This document shows positions 10,914 through 21,759 of a stretch of DNA of 64,000 bases, one piece after another. Under the pieces are notes generated by a model. The model did not search any database and was not told where the DNA came from. It worked only from the letters and a program-made list of their open reading frames with translations. A program made the translations under genes and the position numbers. Numbering within the stretch: position 1 is the first letter of the stretch; the number at the start of each line of letters is the position of its first letter. The DNA is from Eledone cirrhosa (lineage: Eukaryota > Mollusca > Cephalopoda > Octopoda > Eledonidae): positions 6,417,450-6,481,449 of the forward strand of contig OZ024740.1 in assembly GCA_964016885.1 (NCBI GenBank), read 5' to 3'.

Positions 10914-10985
10914 TCACCTGATGAGATCAATGATAATCGATCATGGCCGCACGATCGATCCATCTCTTATTGAAACGTGTCGTGA
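10914..10985 (+). ncRNA. Candidate hammerhead ribozyme (Penelope-type, degenerate)
   Basis: Core CTGATGA at 10918-10924 and GAAA at 10972-10975 enclose a long imperfect stem II with an inner ATCGATC/GATCGAT hairpin around 10936-10959. After GAAA comes CGTGTC, giving a 2-bp stem III (A15.1-U16.1, C-G) and cleavage position C at 10981. Stem I is short: TCAC (10914-10917) pairs with GTGA (10982-10985). The order of parts is canonical, but stems I and III are weak. The surrounding 10716-11030 is otherwise unrecognised. Confidence 0.5.
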
Positions 10986-11031
10986 TTAAATTGATTGGAA
11001 ATTTATACCATGCCTTCGGATCTTTATTTTG

Positions 11032-11035
<4 letters not shown>

Positions 11036-11084
<49 letters not shown>

Positions 11085-11140
11085 CAGACACACACACGTG
11101 TGTATATATTTCAATACATGTGTATGAGTATATATATATA
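11036..11140. repeat. (TA)n and CA/TG microsatellite
   Basis: A TA run of about 50 bp is followed by CAGACACACACACGTGTGTATATA and a further short TA run. The next stretch, 11141-11371, is unrecognised. Confidence 0.9.
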
Positions 11141-11371
11141 TCAATTGAAGTATTACCAACACCTGCCAAACGTGATTCAGAAAGGTGGAGGTGGGGTGAA
11201 ATAATGGAAGATATTACCTATGTTACAATAGCTACATTGATTCTGACACCTCAACAGGGAATATCAACTCAACAGAATAGTAATAAAAAGGTTTCTTCTT
11301 CAAGAAGCCTAGTATTGGTTAATAATGGAACTGTATGTTGTAATGTCTAGACATCAGTCTTATTAGACACT

Positions 11372-13828
11372 GAATTATTTGGTTTCATTCAAGAATTATT
11401 TGCTTTGACTTAAGAATTATTTGGTTTCATTCAAGAATTATTTGCTTTCACTCAAGAATTATTTGGTTTCATTCAAGAATTATTTGCTTTCACTCAAGAA
11501 TTATTTGGTTTCATTCAAGAATTATTTGCTTTCACTCAAGAATTATTTGGTTTCATTCAAGAATTATTTGCTTTTACTTGAGAATTATTTGGTTTCATTC
11601 ATTCAAGAATTATTTGCTTTTACTTAAGAATTATTTGGTTTCATTCAAGAATTATTTGCTTTTACTTAAGAATTATTTGGTTTCATTCAAGAATTATTTG
11701 CTTTCACTCAAGAATTATTTGGTTTCATTCATTCAAGAATTATTTGCTTTTACTTAAGAATTATTTGGTTTCATTCAAGAATTATTTGCTTTCACTCAAG
11801 AATTATTTGGTTTCATTCAAGAATTATTTGCTTTCACTCAAGAATTATTTGGTTTCATTCAAGAATTATTTGCTTTCACTCAAGAATTATTTGGTTTCAT
11901 TCAAGAATTATTTGCTTTTACTTAAGAATTATTTGGTTTCATTCATTCAAGAATTATTTGCTTTTACTTAAGAATTATTTGGTTTCATTCATTCAAGAAT
12001 TATTTGCTTTTACTTAAGAATTATTTGGTTTCATTCAAGAATTATTTGCTTTCAGTCAAGAATTATTTGGTTTCATTCATTCAAGAATTATTTGCTTTTA
12101 CTTAAGAATTATTTGGTTTCATTCAAGAATTATTTGCTTTCACTCAAGAATTATTTGGTTTCATTCAAGAATTATTTGCTTTCACTCAAGAATTATTTGG
12201 TTTCATTCAAGAATTATTTGCTTTCACTCAAGAATTATTTGGTTTCATTCAAGAATTATTTGCTTTTACTTAAGAATTATTTGGTTTCATTCATTCAAGA
12301 ATTATTTGCTTTTACTTAAGAATTATTTGGTTTCATTCATTCAAGAATTATTTGCTTTTACTTAAGAATTATTTGGTTTCATTCAAGAATTATTTGCTTT
12401 CACTCAAGAATTATTTGGTTTCATTCAAGAATTATTTGCTTTCACTCAAGAATTATTTGGTTTCATTCAAGAATTATTTGCTTTAACTTAAGAATTATTT
12501 GGTTTCATTCAAGAATTATTTGCTTTAACTTAAGAATTATTTGGTTTCATTCAAGAATTATTTGCTTTCACTCAAGTAAAAGCAAATAATTCTTGAATGA
12601 ATGAAACCAAATAATTCTTGAGTAAAAGCAAATAATTCTTGAATGAAACCAAATAATTCTTAAGTTAAAGCAAATAATTCTTGAATGAAACCAAATAATT
12701 CTTAAGTTAAAGCAAATAATTCTTGAATGAAACCAAATAATTCTTAAGTAAAAGCAAATAATTCTTGAATGAATGAAACCAAATAATTCTTAAGAATTAT
12801 TTGGTTTCATTCAAGAATTATTTGCTTTTACTTAAGAATTATTTGGTTTCATTCATTCAAGAATTATTTGCTTTAACTTAAGAATTATTTGGTTTCATTC
12901 AAGAATTATTTGCTTTAACTTAAGAATTATTTGGTTTCATTCAAGAATTATTTGCTTTAACTTAAGAATTATTTGGTTTCATTCAAGAATTATTTGCTTT
13001 CACTCAAGAATTATTTGGTTTCATTCATTCAAGTATTATTTGCTTTTACTTAAGAATTATTTGGTTTCATTCAAGAATTATTTGCTTTCACTCAAGAATT
13101 ATTTGGTTTCATTCAAGAATTATTTGCTCTCACTCAAGAATTATTTGGTTTCATTCAAGAATTATTTGCTTTCACTCAAGAATTATTTGGTTTCATTCAA
13201 GAATTATTTGCTTTAACTTAAGAATTATTTGGTTTCATTCAAGAATTATTTGCTTTCACTCAAGAATTATTTGGTTTCATTCATTCAAGAATTATTTGCT
13301 TTTACTTAAGAATTATTTGGTTTCATTCAAGAATTATTTGCTTTTACTTAAGAATTATTTGGTTTCATTCATTCAAGAATTATTTGCTTTAACTTAAGAA
13401 TTATTTGGTTTCATTCAAGAATTATTTGCTTTAACTTAAGAATTATTTGGTTTCATTCAAGAATTATTTGCTTTAACTTAAGAATTATTTGGTTTCATTC
13501 AAGAATTATTTGCTTTCACTCAAGAATTATTTGGTTTCATTCATTCAAGAATTATTTGCTTTTACTTAAGAATTATTTGGTTTCATTCATTCAAGAATTA
13601 TTTGCTTTAACTTAAGAATTATTTGGTTTCATTCAAGAATTATTTGCTTTAACTTAAGAATTATTTGGTTTCATTCAAGAATTATTTGCTTTCACTCAAG
13701 AATTATTTGGTTTCATTCAAGAATTATTTGCTCTCACTCAAGAATTATTTGGTTTCATTCAAGAATTATTTGCTTTTACTCAAGAATTATTTGGTTTCAT
13801 TCAAGAATTATTTGCTTTTACTTAAGAA
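11372..13828. repeat. 42-bp tandem array (21+21 bp dimer), about 58 copies
   Basis: The unit is made of two related 21-mers, AAGAATTATTTGGTTTCATTC and AAGAATTATTTGCTTTCACTC (or TTTTACTT / TTAACTT variants), written here as landmarks only. Extra ATTC insertions (TTCATTCATTC) mark some units. Because 42 is divisible by 3, a repeating KNYLVSFKNYLLSL frame stays open for several units; I regard this as an artefact. Higher-order duplication is visible: the segments encoding the 75-residue frames at 11744-11971 and 12092-12319 are identical and 348 bp apart. Confidence 0.95.
12577..12790 (-). repeat. Inverted block within the 42-bp array
   Basis: From 12577 the same units appear as reverse complement (AAAGCAAATAATTCTTGAATG, AAACCAAATAATTC). 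At 12790/12791 the orientation flips back through a perfect palindrome, CCAAATAATTCTTAAGAATT. About five units are inverted. Confidence 0.95.
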
Positions 13829-14135
13829 TGATGATGGTGGGGTTGGTGGTGGTGGTGGTGGTGATAGTAGTTGTGGTAGAGTTGTTAGTTGGTGGTGTTG
13901 GTGGTAGTGGTGATGGTGGTGGTAGTGTTGTTGATGTTGCTGGTGGTGGTATATAATTAGATTTGTTGAATGGTAATGAGGGTTAGGGAAGAGAATGTCT
14001 TTATATCTTCCTTTCTTACCCACTAGCAATCCTTCATTTCTTCTCTCTCTCTCTATCTCTCCCTCTCTCTCTATCTACCTATCTACTCACTCTCCCCCTC
14101 TCTCTCCTCTCTCTCCCCCTCTATCTCATTCCCCC
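13829..14135. repeat. (GGT)n and (CT)n simple repeats
   Basis: A TGG/TGA-rich tract runs to about 13955, then about 85 bp of unrecognised sequence, then a CTCTCTCTATCTCTCC-type pyrimidine tract at about 14038-14135. Confidence 0.85.
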
Positions 14136-14226
14136 TTCTCACTCACTGTTTGTCGCTCTGTCTATCCCAGATTCTTTGTCTCTCCAGTTTGTCTGTCTAC
14201 CTACTTAGAAATATATTTATCTACCT

Positions 14227-15497
14227 ATCTATGTCCGCTTTTCCATGCTAGCATGGGTTGGACAGACCCTTCTCAGCACAGCATCGCTACACTTGCCATG
14301 CTCCGTTGTCATCTCCTCTGCCAGCCTTAGCTATTTGAGGTCAGCTCTCACAACCTCTGCCCAGCTCTTTCTTGGTCGTCCTCTATTGTGGCTTCCTTTG
14401 GGATTTCCTGGAATTTCTTCACCCATCAGTCATTGTCCATGTACATCACATGTCTCCATACCAATGCAGTCTTCTCTCCTGACACCATCCCGGCTTCCGC
14501 TTAAACCCAGCTTCTGCTTCAACTCAATCAAGCTCTGCCTTTCTTTCACATTTACATTGTACATCTAATGAAACATGGTTGCTTCATTTCTCTGTAACCT
14601 ATGCATGTTCTCTACAGTCACAGCCCATGTTTCACTACCATGTAGCACCACATGTTCTCTACAGTCACAGTCCATGTTTCACTACCATGTAACACCACAT
14701 GTTCTCTACAGTCACAGTCCATGTTTCATTACCATGTAGCACCGCATGTTCTCTACAGTCACAGTCTATGTTTCACTACCATGTAGCACAGCATGTTCTC
14801 TACAGTCACAGTCCATGTTTCACTACCATGTAGCACAGCATGTTCTCTGCAGTCACAGTCCATGTTCACTACAATGTAGCACCACATGTTCTCTACATCC
14901 ATAGTCCATGTTTCACTACCATGTGGCACCACATGTTCTCTACAGCCACATCCCATGTTTCGTTAGCATGTAGCACCACATGTTCTCTACAGTCACAGTC
15001 CATGTTTCACTACCATATAGCACCACATGTTCTCTACAGTCACAGTCCATGTTTCACTACCATGTAGCACCACATGTTCTCCACAGTCACATCCCATGTT
15101 TCACTACCATGTAGCACCACATGTTCTCTACAGTCACAGTCCATGTTTCGCTACCATATAGCACCACATGTTCTCCACAGTCACATCCCATGTTTCACTA
15201 CCATATAGCACCACATGTTCTCTACAGTCACAGTCCATGTTTCACTACCACGTAGCACCACATGTCCTCTACAGTCACATTCCATGTTTCACCACCATGT
15301 AGCATCATCATACAGCCTTCCTTTTGTATGTAGGGAGAAACCTTTTGTTGTCAGTAGTGGGAGTAATTCTCTAAACTTCTTCCATCCTATCCTTATTCTA
15401 GCTATTATACTCTCTGTGTACGCTCCTCCACTGCTAATTAGGTCACCTAGATAGAAGATATCAATCATGTCTATGGATTCTTCCTCTGATTGGAAAA

Positions 15498-15505
<8 letters not shown>
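14227..15505 (-). mobile_element. LINE-B fragment expanded by an internal tandem array
   Basis: On the minus strand, sequence 15505-15306 encodes the RT/C-terminal junction (YLGDLISSGG, IGWKKFRELLPL, KGFSL). The segment encoding LHGSETWAVTVENM is then tandemly amplified (14604-15306). The remainder, 14600-14227, resumes the C-terminal region and 3' end, including the CCATGCTAGCATGG landmark near 14243. The array therefore lies inside the LINE-B coding region rather than beside it. Confidence 0.8.
14604..15306 (-). repeat. 47-bp tandem array derived from LINE-B coding sequence, about 15 copies
   Basis: The plus-strand landmark CATGTTCTCTACAGTCACAG recurs every 47 bp. Read on the minus strand the unit encodes LHGSETWxVTVENM, a conserved LINE-B C-terminal phrase that occurs once in other copies (LHGSETWAL near 9675, LHGSETWAA near 31860, LHGSETWAL near 62575). 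As 47 is not divisible by 3, the phrase returns in a different frame in successive units, so the array cannot encode a continuous repeat protein. Confidence 0.9.
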
Positions 15506-15538
<33 letters not shown>

Positions 15539-15590
15539 TCATCATCATCATCATCGTTTAACGTCCATCTTCCACGCTTGCATGGGTTTG

Positions 15591-15659
<69 letters not shown>

Positions 15660-15660
15660 C
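15500..15660. repeat. (TA)n, (CAT)n LINE-B tip and (TG)n
   Basis: A TA run (15500-15536), then ATCATCATCATC followed by GTTTAACGTCCATCTTCC and GCTTGCATGGGTT (a minus-strand LINE-B 3' tip, about 15537-15588), then a (TG)n run of about 55 bp. Confidence 0.85.
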
Positions 15661-15786
15661 CTATATACAAGCACACACATATACATATGTTTATAATGAA
15701 GAATGGTTTACCGAAGTAGAACAGAAGAGAACAACAGTTAAATAAAGCTCTCAATACAATAGAAGGGAGAGTACATATTTATGTGA

Positions 15787-15872
15787 TAGAAATGACTTCT
15801 ACAGGAGCAGAACTATTGAAATCTTCAGTATTGACATAAATGAAACAGTTCTAGTTCAGTAGAAATCATTTC

Positions 15873-15874
<2 letters not shown>
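15787..15874. repeat. Imperfect inverted repeat (hairpin)
   Basis: TAGAAATGACTTCTACAGG on the left pairs imperfectly with CAGTAGAAATCATTTCTA on the right, arms about 31 bp, with an inner CTTCAGTATTGAC loop region. It may be a relic of a Penelope terminal repeat, but no hammerhead core is intact. Confidence 0.55.

Positions 15875-15875
<1 letters not shown>

Positions 15876-15945
<70 letters not shown>
15876..15945. repeat. (TA)n microsatellite
   Basis: A pure TA run of about 70 bp flanking the palindromic element on its left; a similar run at 16368-16419 flanks it on the right. Confidence 0.95.
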
Positions 15946-15948
<3 letters not shown>

Positions 15949-16086
15949 AAGGTTATACAAGGTTCAATGAATAAATCAAGGAATGAGTTTTACAATAGAT
16001 TGGAAGCACTCAACAGATATGGTTTTCCAGAGTTATTAATATTAGTTCAAAATATTAACAAAATAGACATTCGTGTGATAATGTAA

Positions 16087-16151
16087 ATTTTATTATACAT
16101 ATTTCAGAGGTACTGAGTTAACTTCAACAGTACGTCCTCATCAGATAAAAT
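16087..16151 (-). ncRNA. Candidate hammerhead ribozyme, left arm
   Basis: Mirror image of the candidate at 16257-16321: the minus strand reads CTGATGA at about 16144-16138 and GAAA at about 16105-16102, with the same stems I and II. A long read-through transcript of either strand would contain one active-sense and one antisense copy. Confidence 0.6.
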
Positions 16152-16256
16152 AAGATGATGCATGACATACCCTGACATAGTAGATGGTTAAGATTCTGTA
16201 CTACCATGACTGAATCTTAACCATCTACTATGTCAGGGTATGTCATGCATCATCTT

Positions 16257-16321
16257 ATTTTATCTGATGAGGACGTACTGTTGAAGTTAACTCAGTACCT
16301 CTGAAATATGTATAATAAAAT
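16257..16321 (+). ncRNA. Candidate hammerhead ribozyme, right arm
   Basis: Stem I pairs 16257-16263 (ATTTTAT) with 16315-16321 (ATAAAAT), 7 of 7. Core CTGATGA is at 16264-16270. Stem II runs 16271-16302 and pairs GGA.GTACTG with CAGTAC.TCT with one mismatch and a terminal G-U. GAAA is at 16303-16306. Stem III is very short (A15.1-U16.1 at 16306/16313 plus one pair), with A as the cleavage position at 16314. A minimal stem III is known for hammerheads of Penelope-like elements. Confidence 0.65.
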
Positions 16322-16366
16322 TTACTTGATCACACGAATGTCTATTTTGTTAATATTTAGAACTAA

Positions 16367-16367
<1 letters not shown>

Positions 16368-16425
<58 letters not shown>

Positions 16426-16440
16426 GTGAGTTTTTTTTTT
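16368..16440. repeat. (TA)n microsatellite and T-run
   Basis: A TA run of about 52 bp, then TTAGAAAGTGAG and a T homopolymer of about 11. Confidence 0.95.
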
Positions 16441-16482
16441 TACAAAATGAAAACTAACCGAGGTGTCCTACACGAGTGGAAG

Positions 16483-16824
16483 TATAAAGAAAAAGGGATG
16501 AAAAAACAACCTGTGACACCCCCCCCCCCCTCTCTTATTTGAAGAACTATTGTAACGCGAACTGGCGCGAAATTTATTATAATTATTGACAAACCAATCA
16601 AATTACTTCTCGAAAAACCTGGCTTTCGAGCCACTTTTTCCATATAAAACAAGTAACATTTAGAGACCAACCAGATGTGAGAAAAACCACAGACCCTCCA
16701 TCTCAACTCACCTTTTGAAAAGCAGAAGAACTGCGAAACCGGTAAAGGAACCAAATAAATATATATATTTTTAAAAAAAATAAGACTTCAGTTGCATTTT
16801 CGATTTCATCCCTTTTTCTTTATA
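16483..16824. mobile_element. Short element with perfect 21-bp terminal inverted repeats
   Basis: TATAAAGAAAAAGGGATGAAA at 16483-16503 is exactly reverse-complemented at 16804-16824. The 342-bp interior is non-coding. It contains a C/T-rich run near 16520 and AGAACTGCGAAACC near 16730, which recalls Penelope terminal repeats but lacks a CTGANGA core. It could be a MITE-like element or a Penelope terminal-repeat relic. Confidence 0.5.
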
Positions 16825-16929
16825 TATATATATATATACATGGAAAGTTATATTTAAATTGTTCGGTTCCAACTAGTAAATATTTATAACTAATATAAAA
16901 GCACTCAACAAGTATTTGGAGTATATTTA

Positions 16930-17206
16930 CGATATTAAATAAATGGAAACTATATTTATAAAACCATATTTATTTCATTATATATATTTCAGGGATATCA
17001 TATTAACAATATGTTATGCCTTCCTCAGACAAAATACAATATAGACAGTTTTATAGATAAATAGATTTGACATACCGTTCAACATCGACTTGTATTTGAA
17101 AAAGTTGATTTGGCAGTGAAAAAATTGTAAACAGAAAGAAAGAAAGAGAGAAAGAAGGAAAGAAAGAAAAGAAAGAAAACGAAGAAAAAGAAGAAAAAGA
17201 AGAAAT
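16930..17206 (-). repeat. Left terminal repeat (pLTR) of the Penelope-like element
   Basis: Reverse complement of 19942-20240 except for a few mismatches and one or two extra GAAAAA units in the A/G-rich end. It contains ATGTTATGCCTTCCTCAGAC and the GAAAGAAAGAAAGAGAG tract. Confidence 0.9.
16971..17036 (-). ncRNA. Candidate hammerhead ribozyme in left pLTR
   Basis: The minus strand reads CTGAGGA at 17028-17022 (CUGANGA with N7=G), a hairpin stem II (AGG...CATATT-GTT-AATATG...CCT), then GAAA. Sequence and folding match the right-pLTR copy at 20134-20199. Confidence 0.6.
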
Positions 17207-18364
17207 GCATGCAACAAAATAGAGAGATGGAAAGATAGATAAAGAGAAGAACTTCATGTAAAGAAACAGATAGAGATATATATAGAGAGAGGAAATAGAT
17301 AGAGATAGATATATATAGAGAAAAGTAGGTAGTTGGATGAACGTATCAATGATACATTTATTTATTTATTTATTTATTTAGCTCTAGTATTAATGTAAGG
17401 GAGATATATGTGGTTAGGAAAGAAACCAGCCGTTATATAGAGAAAAATGAAAAGTAACCAGACATAGGCGAGGCATAATTTAAAAACCCTATGTTTTAAT
17501 GTAGAGATATTAGTACGTATAAAAACCAGGCACTATAATGTAAATATCAGTATTCCTGAATGAGACACGTATCCATAATGTGTGAAAAGTAAAGATCTTA
17601 TGTTTAGTTTTAAAAATTCATATGTTTATATGATAACTACAAACATCGATGTGAATTTACGTGATCAACTCTGCAAACCCCTATTTCACACGGAGAACAT
17701 TCTCATTGTGCTATAAAAATTTAAGTATACATATATGTGTATATATATACACATATATATAGAGTCTATATTAATTTTAACAATACTATTCTTGTCTTTA
17801 CTCTACATGATTATCTATCAAGCAGAAATAGAGAACAGATTTCAATATATTAATAAAAAATATCAGAAACAAAAACAAAAAATAATAATAATAATAATAA
17901 ATAATAATAAAATAGAAAACTAAAAAATATTACATATTAAAAATAAAAATATTAGAAAATATTACAATAATAAAAATAAAAACATAATAGAAACATAATA
18001 TGCCACGCAAATCAACCACAAAGATCAACCCTTCAAAATTAATTGACAATATATTGCCAAGTTCATTATAAGCATCAGAGTCGAAAGCAGATAAAGCTAA
18101 AAATTATTTATCAAATCGCGTCTAGCAAAAATCATTTCAAAAAGTTTAGGATGCCCCTTTGGTCTACATGTGTTCTTATATTTAATATAGAAGTTTAACT
18201 AGTGTAACGTTTATTCGAAATATTTGGAGCATCAACTTTTAGGGTAGTTTAATTTTTCATGAAGAATGTTTAAATAAAAATAAAAATAAAAAGAAGAATA
18301 AAAAGAAGAAATCGAAAGATTTATCGGCTAGTTTCCCAAATAATTATAAATCAAACTAAATATA

Positions 18365-19147
18365 CTACGTTTTAAATTTAAATTTATATTTAAAAGTTGA
18401 GTTTAATCTATGTTTGCAGCAACTGAATAAATTTGTCCGTAGATTAAGGGAATTTTTAGATTTTAGTATAAAGAATATCTCCTCTGCGCAGAGGTCACAT
18501 GTCTCAGAGGATGAATTAAAAGGAATTCCTCTTGAGACTATATTCCAAGCCGTCGAATATCTAACGTTATCTAGCCTAAGTTGCCAGAGTACGCCTGATA
18601 GTGCTGTTGAAGATTTTTTGCTTGGATCTGTGAAAGAATTCTTGTGGTTATTATAGCGAAGTTTAAATTCCGTCGATGTGGAACCGACGTAGTTAAAAGA
18701 ATTAGAGTCAGTTTTAACATTACAATTGTATATTATATTTTTAACTAAGCAGTTGTTATTTAACGGACATTTAGATCTATCTCTACAGTTACATTTGTTA
18801 ACTTGTATATTATTTATGCTATTATCGCTAGGTTTTAAGTTCCTATTATTTATTCTATTAATATTTTGTGCTAAATTTTTGGTGGATGAGTAGGTTAATT
18901 TTATAATATGTCTATTGAAAATTGAATGATACCTATGTGTTCTAGGGAAGCGATTATCAAGAGCTTTAAAAAATAGTTTAGCGATGTGGGTTTTAATGTT
19001 TAGTGAGAAAGGGGGGGCAAACCATATTATGTTCCTAGTTCTATTTCTTTTTTTGGCTTTTGGAATTATTGTAATGCTTTCTATTATAGTTGTTAAGGTT
19101 GTTGCCGTAATTAAAATAGTTGTTATTTTGTTTAGTTTGTCTATCAT
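18365..19147 (-). pseudogene. Penelope-like element: RT C-terminus and GIY-YIG endonuclease
   Basis: A 260-residue frame. After a Lys/Asn-rich start it reads NIIWFAPPFSLNIKTHIAKL and RFPRTHRYHSIFNRH, typical of Penelope RT thumb/linker. A cysteine cluster KCNCRDRSKCPLNNNCLVK follows. Then IIYNCNV...FNYVGSTSTEFKLRYNNHK, where IY..V and NYVGST correspond to the GIY-YIG core and R-x3-H-K to its conserved downstream helix. A terminal CDLCAEEIFFIL region completes it. The endonuclease would nick target DNA. The frame overlaps 19041-19931 in a different phase, so an indel in the A-rich stretch near 19045-19060 separates it from the RT. Confidence 0.8.
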
Positions 19148-19931
19148 TATCTATGTACATAATCTTATCACTATATCCTGCTCTAGCTAACGCTTCATTG
19201 TAGTACTGGGCTTTTTCGTCGAAAATCTTTCTATTAGACGAGATTCTAGAGATACGTTTTTGAACAGAGTTTACTATAGTGTTTTTGACAGATCTGGGGT
19301 GGTTAGAGTTAAAGCTGACATAGTTTAAGTTTTCATTCAACTTGTGAAAAGGATAGTGAAGACATGTGTTGAGATTTAATGTTATATCTAGGAAATTGAC
19401 TATTCTATGGTTGTTCTCAATTTCTATTTTAAGATTAAAGTAATTAAAAAATTGTGTAATTTGTTTTCTTTTTCTATTTAGTTCAGAGTTATTATTATCA
19501 ATAAGTAAGAGCATGTCATCTCTATATAAACCTCCGGTAGTACCAGATATTTTCCTATGTAGCGAATTGATTAAAAATAAGCCCACAAGGTCAGTTACCT
19601 GAGCTGAGTCGGATGATCCCATAGTAATGTCAAAATTGCTATCTCTATCTGCTCTGGTCCATAGTTGGTCATTAAATTCTATCAATGTTTTCCTAGCCGA
19701 TAATATAATGTGCATTTCTTTGCTAGTTAGGTCTGTATGTTTGAATGCGTAATTTAGTGCCTTATTTAGTAGATTAGGGGTAATAGAAGAATAATAGTTA
19801 GCAATATCAAGTTGAATAAACTTATTATTATTGTTATATTTAATTTGCTTAAACCACTCAACAACCTCTCCAGTTCCCTTCCACAAGCTCAGGTTAGGTA
19901 AACAATCCAAGTTCTTAATTTGCTGTATCAC
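19041..19931 (-). pseudogene. Penelope-like element: reverse transcriptase palm
   Basis: A 296-residue frame starting DCLPNLSLWKGTGEV, then motif A FIQLDIANYYSSITPNLL with the catalytic Asp. Motif B region is DFNITMGSSDSAQVTDLVGL and motif C is GLYRDDMLLLID, the Y-x-DD form of Penelope-like RTs. Downstream are NLKIEIENNHRIVNFLDITL and NSNHPRSVKNTIVNSVQKRI, both characteristic. The fingers (RT1-RT3) are absent because the element is 5'-truncated at the inverted pLTR. The catalytic residues seen are intact, but the frame is broken from the endonuclease. Confidence 0.85.
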
Positions 19932-19941
19932 CCTGTCAAGA

Positions 19942-20240
19942 ATTTCTTCTTTTTCTTCTTTTTCTTCTTTTTCTTCTTTTTCTTCGTTTTCTTTCTTTCT
20001 TTTCTTTCTTTCCTTCTTTCTCTCTTTCTTTCTTTCTGTTTACAATTTTTTCACTGCCAAATCAACTTTTTCAAATACAAGTCGATGTTGAACGGTATGT
20101 CAAATCTATTTATGTATAAAACTGTCTATATTGTATTTTGTCTGAGGAAGGCATAACATATTGTTAATATGATATCCCTGAAATATATATAATGAAATAA
20201 ATATGGTTTTATAAATATAGTTTCCATTTATTTAATATCG
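19942..20240 (+). repeat. Right terminal repeat (pLTR) of the Penelope-like element, inverted
   Basis: Inverted copy of 16930-17206, including a TTCTTCTTTTTCTTC / TTTCTTTCTTTC pyrimidine tract at the inner end and ATTTATTTAATATCG at the outer end. Confidence 0.9.
20134..20199 (+). ncRNA. Candidate hammerhead ribozyme in right pLTR
   Basis: Stem I pairs 20134-20141 with 20092-series bases 20192-20199 (8 pairs, two of them G-U). Core CTGAGGA is at 20142-20148. Stem II has AGG/CCT closing pairs and an inner CATATT/AATATG helix with a GTT loop. GAAA is at 20180-20183. Stem III is 2 bp and the cleavage position is A at 20191. Same architecture as the candidate at 16257-16321. Confidence 0.6.
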
Positions 20241-20258
20241 TATATATATATACATATA

Positions 20259-21692
<1,434 letters not shown>

Positions 21693-21759
21693 TCTATGTT
21701 AAATGATGAGGATGATATACAGACACACATCCATCTTTTTACTAATACTTGCCTCCTCA

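Larger units (their letters stand above)
16042..16366. mobile_element. Near-perfect palindrome, 155-bp arms: head-to-head Penelope-type terminal repeats
   Basis: The left arm 16042-16196 and right arm 16212-16366 are reverse complements with only a few mismatches near the outer ends. The loop is 15 nt (16197-16211). Each arm carries one hammerhead-like core. TA microsatellites flank both sides. The arrangement looks like two copies of a Penelope-type terminal repeat joined in inverse orientation. Confidence 0.85.
16930..20240 (-). mobile_element. Penelope-like element, 5'-truncated, with inverted terminal repeats
   Basis: The element is bounded by inverted terminal repeats (16930-17206 and 19942-20240). 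Minus-strand coding remnants encode a Penelope-type reverse transcriptase from motif A onward (19931-19041) and a C-terminal GIY-YIG endonuclease region (19147-18365). Sequence 17207-18364 is A/T-rich non-coding 3' region. The RT begins almost at the right repeat, so the N-terminal half is missing. Inverted repeats fused at the truncation point are a known habit of Penelope-like elements, which integrate through unusual intermediates. Confidence 0.85.

Noticed and set aside
16690..16750. Hammerhead at AGCAGAAGAACTGCGAAACC
   Set aside because: The core reads CAGAAGA rather than CTGANGA and no adequate stem I was found.
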